Of a stretch of DNA of 64,000 bases, positions 35,964-44,319 are shown in pieces (the first letter of the stretch is position 1; the number at the start of each line of letters is the position of its first letter). Source of the DNA: Streptomyces albicerus (GTDB lineage Bacteria; Actinomycetota; Actinomycetes; Streptomycetales; Streptomycetaceae); the NCBI RefSeq assembly GCF_008905045.1, contig NZ_VWMY01000008.1:62001-126000 (forward strand), read 5' to 3'. The notes under the pieces were generated by a model that ran no database searches, was not told the DNA's origin, and was given only the letters and a program-made list of their open reading frames with translations. The position numbers were made by a program, and so were the translations under genes.

Positions 35964-36521
35964 GCTCATCTCTCCTGTCCCGGTCACCTGAAGAACCCGT
36001 GCGGCCCGGCCACATGGCGTCGGAGGCGCGGCTGCAGCGACATCGCCGTACCGCTGCAGCCGGGGCGGAGACCGGGCCCCACTCTCCCCTCTCAGCAGGG
36101 ACCACCGCCTCGGCCGAACGGCCATGAGCAACCGGCCCGGACACGCGGAATCTCGGCCGAACGGCGGATTGAGGGGCACGGAGCTGACAGGCAGAGTCCG
36201 GTGGGCCTCGACCGACGCCCGCGTCCAACGGCCCGCGGCCCACGGCCCCATCTCGGCAGCCGGCTCGTCGACGTCGCCACGGCGTGCGGACGCCCCCGGC
36301 TGAATCCGCCGCACAGAATCCAACGAGAAACGACAGAACCATTGACCTGCCGTTTGCCGCGCCCCTACCTTCTGACCGATTCACCGAACCCCGTCCGGTA
36401 TATCGAGCAAGAGTGGCGGTGGCCGCACAGGCGTGCCCCCAGAGCTCTCTCTCACGACGCCCCGGGCCGGCGTCCTGGCAAGATCACGTTCATTCCCCCT
36501 TCCCTCCCCCTGGAGAGCCGC
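35964..36521. other. Divergent regulatory region between response regulator and alpha-galactosidase
   Basis: Contains TCGGCCGAACGGCC at 36110-36123 and TCGGCCGAACGGC at 36153-36165, 43 bp apart. Similar sites with the same spacing lie before the histidine kinase. I see no gene in it. The alpha-galactosidase promoter should lie in the last 150 bp. Confidence 0.5.
36110..36165. promoter_or_regulatory. Paired TCGGCCGAACGGCC sites, 43 bp apart (response regulator / alpha-galactosidase side)
   Basis: Sites start at 36110 and 36153. The consensus is a near palindrome TCGGCCG-N2-CGGCCGA, seen complete at 42993. They lie about 150-200 bp upstream of the response regulator start and 360-410 bp before the alpha-galactosidase ATG. 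Confidence 0.5.
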
Positions 36522-38522
36522 ATGTCCCACACTGCTGCACGAAGATGGACAAGGCGCATCATCGCCCGGGTCCTCGCCGTCGGGCTCGTCGTCGTCGGTC
36601 TGGCGAGCCTCGACCGGCAGGAGCCGTCGACGCCCCTGGCCGTCGAACCGGCCGCTGTGAGCACCCATCAGATCGGCGTCACCCCGCCGCCGATGGGTTG
36701 GGCGTCCTGGAACAGCTTCTTCAGCAGCATCGACCACAACGTGATCAAGCAGCAGGCCGACGCCCTGGTCTCCTCCGGCATGGCGGCGGCCGGCTACAAG
36801 TACGTCAACCTCGACGACGGCTGGTGGCAGGGTCAGCGTGACGCGAACGGCAACATCGTCGTCGACGAGACCCTGTGGCCCGGCGGCATGAAGGCCATCG
36901 CCGACTACATCCACAGCAAGGGCCTCAAGGCCGGTATCTACACCGACGCCGGCAAGAACGGCTGCGGCTACTACTACCCCACCACCCGGCCCGCCGCGCC
37001 CAACACCGGCATGGAGGGCCACTACCAGCAGGACCTGGAGACCTTCCAGCGCTGGGGCTTCGACTACGTCAAGATCGACTGGTGCGGCGGCCGGGTGGAG
37101 GGCCTGGACCAGGAGACCCAGTACAAGCAGATCGCCGCCGCGAACGAGGCCGCATCGGCCGCGACCGGCCGCAAGCTGGTGCTGTCGTTCTGCGAGTGGG
37201 GCACCGGACTGCCCTGGAACTGGGCCACCGGTTACGGCGACCTGTGGCGCACCAGCCACGACGTGCTCCTGCACCAGGAGACCCCCGGCCTGACGAAGAT
37301 GTACCGCAACTTCGACGAGGCCCTGCAGCCCGCGGCACAGCACACCGGCTACTACAACGACCCCGACATGCTGATGGTCGGCCTGAACGGTATGACCGCC
37401 GCGCGCAACCGGCTGCACATGAGCCTGTGGTCGATCGCCGGCGCCCCGCTGCTGGCCGGCAACAACGTGGCCACGATGACCACCGAGACCCGCGACATCC
37501 TCACCAACCCCGAGGTCCTCGCCGTCAACCAGGACCCGCGCGGCCTGCAGGGCGTCAAGGTCGCCGAGGACACCCGGAACCTGCAGGTGTACGGCAAGGT
37601 GCTCGCCGGCACCGGCAAGCGCGCGGTGATGCTGTTCAACCGCACCGGCTCCGCCGCGAACATCACCGTCCGCTGGGCCGACCTCGGCCTGACCTCGGCC
37701 TCCGCCACCGTGCGCAACGCCTGGACCCGCACCAACGCCGGATCCTTCGCCACCGGCTACACCACCTCCGTCCCCGCGAACGACGCGGTGCTGCTGACCG
37801 TCTCCGGCACCGAGGCATCCGGCTCGACGTACGAGGACACCACCACCGCCACCACCCCGACGTTCAGCAACGTCACCGCCTCCACGGCGGGTACGAAACT
37901 GGTGGACATCACGTACGCCAACGGCTCCGGTACCGCACGCAAGGCCACCCTCCAGGTGGGCGGCCAGTACGCGTACGTCGTGGCCTTCCCTCCGACCGGC
38001 TCGGCCACCACCTACCGGACGGTCTCGGTGCTCGCGCACCTGGCCAAGGGCGCGAACACCGTGAAGTTCGCCGCGGTCTCCGGCAGCACCGCTCCCGACA
38101 TCGACGCCCTCCGCGTCCAGGGCATCCCCGGCGCCGACGGCGCCGCCCTCGTCGGCTCCGCCTCCAACCGCTGTGTGGACATCGACAAGAACACCTACAT
38201 CAACGCCACCCAGGCACAGATCTGGGACTGCTCCGGCGGACGCAACCAGACCTTCCAGCAGACGTCGCGCGGTGAACTCGTCGTCTACGGCAACAAGTGC
38301 CTCGACGCCGACAACAACGGCACCACCAACGGCACCAAGGTCATCATCTGGGACTGCACAGGCGGCACCAACCAGAAGTGGACCGTCAGCTCGGGCGGCA
38401 CCATCACCAACAACCTCTCCGGCCTCTGCCTGGACGCCTCCGACGCGGCAACCGCCAACGGCACCAAGCTGATCCTGTGGACCTGCAACGGCCAGAACAA
38501 CCAGAAGTGGACCCTCACCTGA
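36522..38522 (+). CDS. Secreted GH27 alpha-galactosidase with CBM35-like and ricin-B (CBM13) modules
   Basis: 666 aa from ATG 36522 (TGGAGAG upstream). A signal peptide (RRIIARVLAVGLVVVGLASL) is followed by the GH27 barrel: PPMGWASWNSFFSSIDHNVI, YVNLDDGWWQG, FDYVKIDWCGG with the nucleophile Asp (about 182) and YYNDPDMLMVG with the acid/base Asp (about 280). A beta-sandwich (about 415-545) comes next, then a ricin-B lectin repeat module (about 550-666) with QTF/QKW motifs in NQTFQQ, NQKWTVS and NQKWTLT. It removes alpha-galactosyl ends from galactomannan or raffinose-type glycans outside the cell. A strong terminator follows. Confidence 0.93.
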   Translation: MSHTAARRWTRRIIARVLAVGLVVVGLASLDRQEPSTPLAVEPAAVSTHQIGVTPPPMGWASWNSFFSSIDHNVIKQQADALVSSGMAAAGYKYVNLDDGWWQGQRDANGNIVVDETLWPGGMKAIADYIHSKGLKAGIYTDAGKNGCGYYYPTTRPAAPNTGMEGHYQQDLETFQRWGFDYVKIDWCGGRVEGLDQETQYKQIAAANEAASAATGRKLVLSFCEWGTGLPWNWATGYGDLWRTSHDVLLHQETPGLTKMYRNFDEALQPAAQHTGYYNDPDMLMVGLNGMTAARNRLHMSLWSIAGAPLLAGNNVATMTTETRDILTNPEVLAVNQDPRGLQGVKVAEDTRNLQVYGKVLAGTGKRAVMLFNRTGSAANITVRWADLGLTSASATVRNAWTRTNAGSFATGYTTSVPANDAVLLTVSGTEASGSTYEDTTTATTPTFSNVTASTAGTKLVDITYANGSGTARKATLQVGGQYAYVVAFPPTGSATTYRTVSVLAHLAKGANTVKFAAVSGSTAPDIDALRVQGIPGADGAALVGSASNRCVDIDKNTYINATQAQIWDCSGGRNQTFQQTSRGELVVYGNKCLDADNNGTTNGTKVIIWDCTGGTNQKWTVSSGGTITNNLSGLCLDASDAATANGTKLILWTCNGQNNQKWTLT

Positions 38523-38562
38523 CCTGACGCCGCCACGGTGTGATGTCACCGTGCCGAACCCG

Positions 38563-38594
38563 ATCCCGGCAACCGAACCTCCGGTTGCCGGGAT
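38563..38594 (+). terminator. Terminator hairpin after the alpha-galactosidase gene
   Basis: Perfect inverted repeat ATCCCGGCAACCG / CGGTTGCCGGGAT with a short loop, 40 bp after the stop codon; no long T-run, as is common in Streptomyces. Confidence 0.7.
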
Positions 38595-38677
38595 CTGTCG
38601 TTCCGAAGCCGATGGCCGCCGGCCCGCAGGTCAACGGGCGCTGAGCGAGGGCCTGAAGGTTCCAGAAACTGGCACCG

Positions 38678-38724
38678 TCATACCCAGGTATGAGCCAGAA
38701 GTCAGCACCTGGGTGTGACGTGCG
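38678..38724 (+). promoter_or_regulatory. Operator module upstream of the glycosyltransferase
   Basis: Palindrome TCATACCCAGGTATGA (38678-38693), then GCACCTGGGTGTGACGTGCG (38705-38724), then TACCTT 20 bases after TGACGT. It copies the module before the methyltransferase (35151-35197). The homology continues to the start codon: both genes have ACGGAGCGC upstream and begin ATGCACCAG. Confidence 0.65.
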
Positions 38725-38789
38725 TTCGCACTTCGCCCTCCTACCTTCAGCGCGCCCCCGACAGCGGCCCATCAGCACGGAGCGCGCGC

Positions 38790-40376
38790 ATGCACCAGCA
38801 CATCGAGAGGCGAGCCGGCCTCCGGGACCGTCAGGTCCGGTCGCAGCCCTCGGAGTTCGCCATCAACACCGCACAGGGACAAACGCACCCTCTTCTGAAG
38901 CCTGCCGTCGTTCGATCCAGGAGTCCGCGACGCGAACCGCCTGCCTCGCTGGCGGTCATCGTGCCCATGCTGGTCACGTTGGCCCTGGGCCTGTGGGGGA
39001 TACGCCGACAGAACAGCATGTGGGGCGACGAATCCGTCACCTACCAGCTCGCGCACCGCAGCGTGGCGCACATCTGGCGCACCGTCCAACACGTGGACCT
39101 CGTGCACGCGCTCTACTACACGCTGATGCACGGGCTGTTCAGGCTGTTCGGCGGTGAGCTGCTGACGTTGCGCCTGCCCTCAGTGGTGGCGATGTCCTTG
39201 GCCGCAGCAGGCATCGGACTCCTGGGACATCGTCTCGCCGGCCCTCGTGTCGGACTGCTGGCCGGTCTTGTCTTCCCCCTGATCCCTCAGATTCAGCTGT
39301 ACGCGCAGGAGGGCCGCTCGTACGCCATGGTGTGCGCTCTGGTCACCTGGTCCACCTATCTGCTCGTCCGCACCGTCTCCCGCCCGTCCCGAGGGCGGTG
39401 GTGCGCTTACGGCCTTGCCATGCTGCTCGCCGGCCTGCTCCACGAGTTCGCGATCCTGGCCGTGGCCGCCCACGGCGTGACCCTGCTCGTCTCCGGGGTC
39501 CCTCGCCCTGTGATGCGGGCGTGGACGGTGGCAGCCTGGGGCGCTGCGGCGGGGCTGCTGCCGCTGGCGGTGCTCAGTGCGGGTCAGTCCGGACAGGTCG
39601 CCTGGATCGCCTGGCCCCACCCGGTGCAGCTGCTGGGCCTGCTGGCCATGGCGGTGGTGGGCGTCTGGTGCGCGCGAAGCCCCGTGACCGGGCGCGGGCC
39701 CATCAGCCTGGCAGCTCTGGCGCTGCCGATCCTGATCCTGCCCGGTCTGCTCCTTCTCCTGCTCGCGCCCATCAAGTCCCTCTTCGTCGACCGGTACGTC
39801 CTCTACAGCACCATCGGTTTCGCGTTGCTGCTGGGCGCCGGTATCGATCACGCCTTCCGCCGGCCGCCGACGGGATGGGCCCCGTGGGCGGCGGCGGCCG
39901 CGGTGCTGGCCTCCCTGGTGCCGGTGAGCACGCACCTGCGGACACCGCAGAGCCACCACGACGACGTGATCGCCATCGGCCGCGCGGTACGCCAGTCCGC
40001 CCGCCCCGGCGACGGCCTCCTCTACCTGTCGGGCCGCCACCGCGTCTGGACCCAGGCTCGCCCCCAGGACATCCGGGTACTCACCGACCTCGCGCTTGCA
40101 CAGGACGCCGTGTCCTCGGACACGCTGTCCGGCACCGAGCTGCCCGCCCAGGAGATCGCCCACCGCATTCGGGCCTTCCGACGAATCGTCGCAGTCCGCG
40201 ACGCCGCAGGCGCGCACTCGGACATCAACGCCCCGGAGCTGGCCAAACACCGCACCTTGGAACGGTACTTCCGGGAATGCACGACCAAGAACGTCACCGG
40301 CGCCCGCGTCACCGTCTACGCGCGCGACGACGTCCCGTGCCCCGGCCAGGAGAGCGGAGGAACGGATCAGCAGTAG
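38790..40376 (+). CDS. GT39/ArnT-like membrane glycosyltransferase
   Basis: 528 aa from ATG 38790. About nine to ten membrane helices. The first extracytoplasmic loop carries WGDESVTYQLAHRSV, with the catalytic acidic pair (D-E) typical of dolichyl/polyprenyl-phosphate-mannose or -arabinose transferases of the GT-C type. RLPSVVAMSLAAAG and YAQEGRSYAMVCALVTWSTY match the family. The C-terminal 130 residues are a soluble, probably external domain. It would transfer a lipid-linked sugar to a cell-surface acceptor. Its promoter duplicates that of the methyltransferase at 34385. The 3' end overlaps the convergent aldo-keto reductase by 10 bp. Confidence 0.75.
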   Translation: MHQHIERRAGLRDRQVRSQPSEFAINTAQGQTHPLLKPAVVRSRSPRREPPASLAVIVPMLVTLALGLWGIRRQNSMWGDESVTYQLAHRSVAHIWRTVQHVDLVHALYYTLMHGLFRLFGGELLTLRLPSVVAMSLAAAGIGLLGHRLAGPRVGLLAGLVFPLIPQIQLYAQEGRSYAMVCALVTWSTYLLVRTVSRPSRGRWCAYGLAMLLAGLLHEFAILAVAAHGVTLLVSGVPRPVMRAWTVAAWGAAAGLLPLAVLSAGQSGQVAWIAWPHPVQLLGLLAMAVVGVWCARSPVTGRGPISLAALALPILILPGLLLLLLAPIKSLFVDRYVLYSTIGFALLLGAGIDHAFRRPPTGWAPWAAAAAVLASLVPVSTHLRTPQSHHDDVIAIGRAVRQSARPGDGLLYLSGRHRVWTQARPQDIRVLTDLALAQDAVSSDTLSGTELPAQEIAHRIRAFRRIVAVRDAAGAHSDINAPELAKHRTLERYFRECTTKNVTGARVTVYARDDVPCPGQESGGTDQQ

Positions 40377-41338
40377 AAGTTCTTCTGCCAACGGTGCTTG
40401 GCCAGCAGCACGAGTTCCCCGGCGGTCAGCAGCGGCGCCTCGGTGACCGCGGCATTGCGTTCCACGTTCGCCAGTGACCGCATCCCGACGATGACCGTGG
40501 AGACCGCCCGCCCGGCGAGCGCGAACCGCAGTGCCGTGGACGCAAGCTCGTCGACGACGATCCCCAAGTCGGCGAGGAGCGCGTCCACACGCTTCTCCAC
40601 CTGGGCGGGCCGATCGTCCCTGAAGTACCAGTTGCGCCAGTCGCCCTCGGGGAAGGTGACCCCCGTACGGATCGAGCCCGTCAGGGCCCCCTCGTCGAGC
40701 GCGACCCGCCCGATCACCCCCACGCCGTACTCCTCGCAGGCCGGCAACAGGGCGTCGGACGGGGCCTGCTCGAAGACGTTGTAGATGACCTGGACCGTGT
40801 CCAGCACCCCCGTACGCAGCACCGTGAGCACGTTCTCGGGCTGGTGGTCCTTGACGGAGATCCCGAAGAACCTGATCTTGCCCTCCTGCTTGAGGGCGTC
40901 CACCGTCTCCAGCCAGTCACCGCGCCCGGTCCACTCGTCCTCCCAGGTGTGCAGCTGAAGGAGGTCGACGTGGTCGCGGCCGAGCTCGCGCAGGCTGGTC
41001 TCCAGACTCTCGCGCAGGTGCGAGCCAGGGAACGCCTCCATGGGATCGAGCCCGCTGGGCGCCAGCGAGACCGGCAGCTTCGGCCCGACCTTCGTCGCCA
41101 CGTACACGCCGTCACCGCCGCCCGGGAGTTCCCTCAGCGCACGGCCGACGACGCGCTCACTGCGGTCGTATGCCCTGGCAGTGTCGATGAGGTTGACGCC
41201 CAGGTCGAGGGCACGGTGCAGGGCACGGACGCCGGAGTCGTCGTCGGCGCCGACCCAGGCCCCCTGGCCAAGTCCCCAGGCGCCGTAGCCGATCTCGGAC
41301 ACGGTCAGCCCGGTGCGGCCGAGTTCCCGATAACGCAT
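40367..41338 (-). CDS. Aldo/keto reductase
   Basis: 323 aa. It begins MRYRELGRTGLTVSEIGYGA, and NLIDTARAYDRSERVVGRAL holds the catalytic Asp and Tyr. VYVATKVGP carries the Lys, DLLQLHTWEDEW the His. It is an NAD(P)H-dependent oxidoreductase of the general-stress/YajO type. It is convergent with the glycosyltransferase (10-bp overlap). The physiological substrate is not inferable. Confidence 0.9.
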   Translation of the reverse strand: MRYRELGRTGLTVSEIGYGAWGLGQGAWVGADDDSGVRALHRALDLGVNLIDTARAYDRSERVVGRALRELPGGGDGVYVATKVGPKLPVSLAPSGLDPMEAFPGSHLRESLETSLRELGRDHVDLLQLHTWEDEWTGRGDWLETVDALKQEGKIRFFGISVKDHQPENVLTVLRTGVLDTVQVIYNVFEQAPSDALLPACEEYGVGVIGRVALDEGALTGSIRTGVTFPEGDWRNWYFRDDRPAQVEKRVDALLADLGIVVDELASTALRFALAGRAVSTVIVGMRSLANVERNAAVTEAPLLTAGELVLLAKHRWQKNFYC

Positions 41339-41652
41339 GTGCTGTTCAGGCCCCTTGCTGACGGTCCACGGTGAGGGCCGCTCTGCGCGTGCCCCTCAAT
41401 GCCACGACGTGCCTGCACGACTGTACAAACGGTGGCATTCAGTCACCACCTGCGGAGGATCACTGAAACTTTCGCTCGTACCGCGTCGGCGAGTCCGCCG
41501 TCCTGCCGGCGCGATCGTCGAGCGCCGCGTGCAACGGCGGTACGAGGCTTCGAGTTCGATGTCCGATGCCTCACCCCCGGCACGGCTCTCACCCGGCTTC
41601 CCGCAGTGCCCGCTGGTCGCCTCCAGGGCGATGGTGGCCGCAGTCCTGCTCT
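41339..41652. other. Intergenic region upstream of the aldo/keto reductase
   Basis: No gene supported. At 41465-41473 there is a small palindrome GAAACTTTC, of the type bound by LacI-family sugar regulators in Streptomyces; its relevance is unproven. Confidence 0.35.
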
Positions 41653-42915
41653 CTACGGCGTGGGGCCGAGCGCACCGAGGCGGTCCCGACGGCCCCTCTC
41701 CGTAGGCAGGGTCGCCATGACTTCCCAGCCCCTGCGGTCGAAGCGGGATCCCGTACGCAGCTTGCCGCCGAGCGCGGTGACCCGTTCCGTCAGCCCGACC
41801 AGGCCGAAGCCGCCGCCGCGTGCGGCCTTGGGCAAGCGAGTGCTGCCACGGCCGTCGTCGCGCACCGTCACCTCCAGCACGCGGCCGTCGTAGGCCAGGC
41901 CGACCGTCACCTCGGTGGCGTCCGCGGCGTGCCGCCGTACGTTCGTGAGGGCCTCCTGGACGACCCGGTAGGCGGCGGCCTGCACCTCATGGGGCAGGTC
42001 GTCGGGCACCGAGGGATCGCGGCGCAGTTCGGCCCGCGGACCGACGGGCCCGCCGAAGCCCGCCACCAGCGCGGGAAGCGCGGCCAGATCACCCCCGGGG
42101 CGGCGGTCGTCGCTCCCGGCCTCGGCGGACTCGGGGACCTCACGCAGAAGACCGACGGTGCGGCGCATGGAGGCGAGGGCCTCCACGGCCGAGCGCTCGA
42201 CGTCCTTCAGGATTCCGCCCAGACGCTCGGGTTCCGTGGTGGCGAGGAGTTGGGCCAGCTGCGTCTGCACGAGGATCCCGGTGACATGGTGGGCCACGAA
42301 GTCGTGCAGGTCGGCCGCCATGGCGAGGCGTTCGGTCCGCTGTGTCTCGGTGACCGCGACGCGGCGTCGGTGGTCCAGCGTGCGCAGGTACCCGCCGAGT
42401 CCGGCGACCGCACCCGCCGGCAGCAAGTACTGGAACGGGTTGACCGACGTGACATAGGGGTGACCGGCGGCCTCTCTGTAGGGCAGGGCGAGAACCGCCG
42501 CACCGACCACAACGCCGCACACCGCCGCCCACGGCGCGGGACAGTCACGCACCGCGATCAGGAGCAGGCACAGCAGGATCGCGAGTTCGCCCGGTCCGAG
42601 CTCCGACCCCCGGCCGGACAGCAGCAGGGCCGCTGTCAGGGCGCCGGAGAGGACCGCGGGCACGGCGGTCCGCACCGGCGTGGTGAGCCACGCCGGCCGC
42701 ACGGCGGCGGGCCAGAGGACCGCAGCCAGACCGATCGGCAGCACGACCAGCTGAGGCCACAGCGGCTTGCCGTCGACACCCGCCATCAGCAGGTCCACAC
42801 CCGCCGCGAGCAACAGCAGGACGATGCCGAGCACCCGCAGAATGACCTGCCGGCGGGCATCCGGTTCCGTTCCGCGAGGCGCACCAAGGGCACGCACGGG
42901 TTTCAGGAGTTCCAC
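41653..42915 (-). CDS. Two-component sensor histidine kinase (NarL-partner type, HisKA_3)
   Basis: 420 aa. Five to six membrane helices (about 25-185) with short loops, so it probably senses a membrane signal. The phospho-acceptor box is AMAADLHDFVAHHVTGILVQ with His of LHDF. The HATPase domain has QAAAYRVVQEALTNVRRHAA (N box) and VRDDGRGS, GFGLVGLTERVTALGG (G boxes). It is normally encoded beside a LuxR-type response regulator; here the nearest one on the same strand is 5.7 kb downstream (35283-35963). Confidence 0.9.
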   Translation of the reverse strand: MELLKPVRALGAPRGTEPDARRQVILRVLGIVLLLLAAGVDLLMAGVDGKPLWPQLVVLPIGLAAVLWPAAVRPAWLTTPVRTAVPAVLSGALTAALLLSGRGSELGPGELAILLCLLLIAVRDCPAPWAAVCGVVVGAAVLALPYREAAGHPYVTSVNPFQYLLPAGAVAGLGGYLRTLDHRRRVAVTETQRTERLAMAADLHDFVAHHVTGILVQTQLAQLLATTEPERLGGILKDVERSAVEALASMRRTVGLLREVPESAEAGSDDRRPGGDLAALPALVAGFGGPVGPRAELRRDPSVPDDLPHEVQAAAYRVVQEALTNVRRHAADATEVTVGLAYDGRVLEVTVRDDGRGSTRLPKAARGGGFGLVGLTERVTALGGKLRTGSRFDRRGWEVMATLPTERGRRDRLGALGPTP

Positions 42916-43556
42916 GGCGCGACCCTAGCCCCCCGCCGACACAACCGGATCAGCCGAAAGGCCACATGCCGCAACGCGGCAGGGCCGCGCAATCGGCCGA
43001 ACGGCCGAGACTTCCCGAGAACAGGACTTCTCCCCGATTTTTCAGCGCCCGCGACGGGCTACTGACCAATTCCCCCGGATCCAAGACTCGGTTCCGACCG
43101 ACGGCATCCCCCCCGCCGACGGTCTCAGGCGGCCCCGGCTCACACCCCCTCGTGCAGCCCGGGGCCGCCCCATGCGCCCGCGCGGGCGGGTGCGACTCGG
43201 GACCATCCACCGACCTATGGGGAAGCGAGAGAGCACCTTGCGGAACAAGCACGACAGGAGCAGGAAGAGACTGACGGCGCGGGGCGCGGGTCAGGCGCAT
43301 CAGCGCACCACCTCACTCAAGCAGATCCAGTCCCGGTCAGGTGCGCACTTGTTTGAGCAAAATCGGGTCTGAACCCGAAACTCGCCAGCCGCCTCCGGAG
43401 TTCAGTGGGTCGCCGGACAGTTCCGCGGCGGCGATGGTGCGCGGCTGACGGGCACTCCTGCGGCGCCGGACAAGACCATAGGCACGCGGCACCACGCTAC
43501 TGGCAAGCACATGGAACTCGGCTTCACCGAGATCGTCATCCACTCAGGAACGACAA
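42916..43556. other. Gene-free region upstream of the histidine kinase
   Basis: Contains the paired regulator sites at 42950 and 42993. I see no coding sequence in the remaining 500 bp on either strand, only short random open frames. Confidence 0.45.
42950..43008. promoter_or_regulatory. Paired TCGGCCGA-type sites, 43 bp apart (histidine kinase side)
   Basis: TCAGCCGAAAGGCCA from 42950 (weaker) and TCGGCCGAACGGCCGA from 42993, a perfect palindrome around AA. The spacing equals that at 36110/36153. It lies 35-95 bp upstream of the kinase start. Confidence 0.5.
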
Positions 43557-43790
43557 CTACGGGGAATCGTGGCGCGCGTAGACCGACTTCCGGACCGCCT
43601 CATCCGGAAGGACTCCGCCCGGGGTGCGAACCTCCGGGTACTCCTCCTCTTGAGCGTCCAGTACCTCCCAGCCCATCTCCTCGAACAAGGCACGGGCCTT
43701 TCTCCGGTGCTCGGCCGGCCCCGTGAGCGCCGCCTCCACCCGGACGGTGAGCAGCGCGCCTCCACGCCCCTGCCCGTGATCTGCCTGCAC
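43557..43790 (-). CDS. Small hypothetical protein near repeat B
   Basis: 77 aa from GTG 43790 with GGGAGGGG a few bases upstream. Reads LLTVRVEAALTGPAEHRRKA, RALFEEMGWEVLDAQEEEYP. A beta-strand then helix pattern resembles a small alpha/beta protein of island or plasmid origin, but I cannot name it. It lies within 400 bp of attachment repeat B, where island accessory genes are expected. Confidence 0.45.
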   Translation of the reverse strand: MQADHGQGRGGALLTVRVEAALTGPAEHRRKARALFEEMGWEVLDAQEEEYPEVRTPGGVLPDEAVRKSVYARHDSP

Positions 43791-44030
43791 GATCCCCTCC
43801 CTTCAACGGCCTTCAACGGGAGTTGATCTTCCCTTGCGGTCGGGGACTTCAACACTGATCCGCGCAAGTGACGCTGACTCAGCATTTCTGTCGTAGCGTC
43901 GCTCCCTGACGATCCGGTGTGTGCACTCGCGACGCGGCATCTGCTCCAGGCAGGAGAGCAAGCCGAGCCTGGCGCTTCAGCCATCGCGCGCACCCAACAC
44001 CCCGCCGATCCACGACGCCGTGCCCATAGC

Positions 44031-44189
44031 GTGCCCGTAAGGGTGGACAACCACGGTCAACAGCAGTGCGAACCGACCCGCACAACCACCCCACGGGGAA
44101 GCCATCTGCGCAGGTCAGAGGCATGGTGCCCGCCCAAGCGCCGTAGCTTCCCAAGCTGAGAGCGCGAGTTCGATTCTCGTCACCCGCTC
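44031..44189 (+). repeat. Attachment-type repeat B (tRNA-Gly(CCC) 3' half)
   Basis: Core 44146-44189 is identical to copies A, C and D over 44 bp. GTGCCCGTAA at 44031 is 115 bp before the core and is followed by ACCACGGTCAACAGCAGTG. After the core the CCA is replaced by TTC, so the tRNA end is imperfect here. It marks the junction between the 38-kb mosaic and the hydroxyproline segment. Confidence 0.85.
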
Positions 44190-44196
44190 TTCTTCC

Positions 44197-44221
44197 AGCC
44201 CCAGGTCAGCGACCTGGGGCT
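44197..44221 (+). terminator. Terminator hairpin after repeat B
   Basis: AGCCCCAGGTC / GACCTGGGGCT with loop AGC, perfectly paired. Same place and similar core as after repeats A, C and D. Confidence 0.7.
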
Positions 44222-44319
44222 GCGTAGTGCGCTCACGGCCTTGACGCGCGCGAGGCGCTCAGTCTGTTGTTCCTCGGCAAGTGAACGGCGTTTTCGTGCG
44301 CCGTGTAGGTGACGCGCGG

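Noticed and set aside
35337..36521. N-terminal extension of the alpha-galactosidase frame back to 35337
   Set aside because: It runs antisense through the response regulator. A good RBS and signal peptide start at ATG 36522.
36381..38549. 722-aa open frame antisense to the alpha-galactosidase
   Set aside because: Long antisense frames are expected in high-GC genes. The translation is Gly/Val/Arg-rich without domains, while the plus strand has full GH27 and ricin-B motifs.
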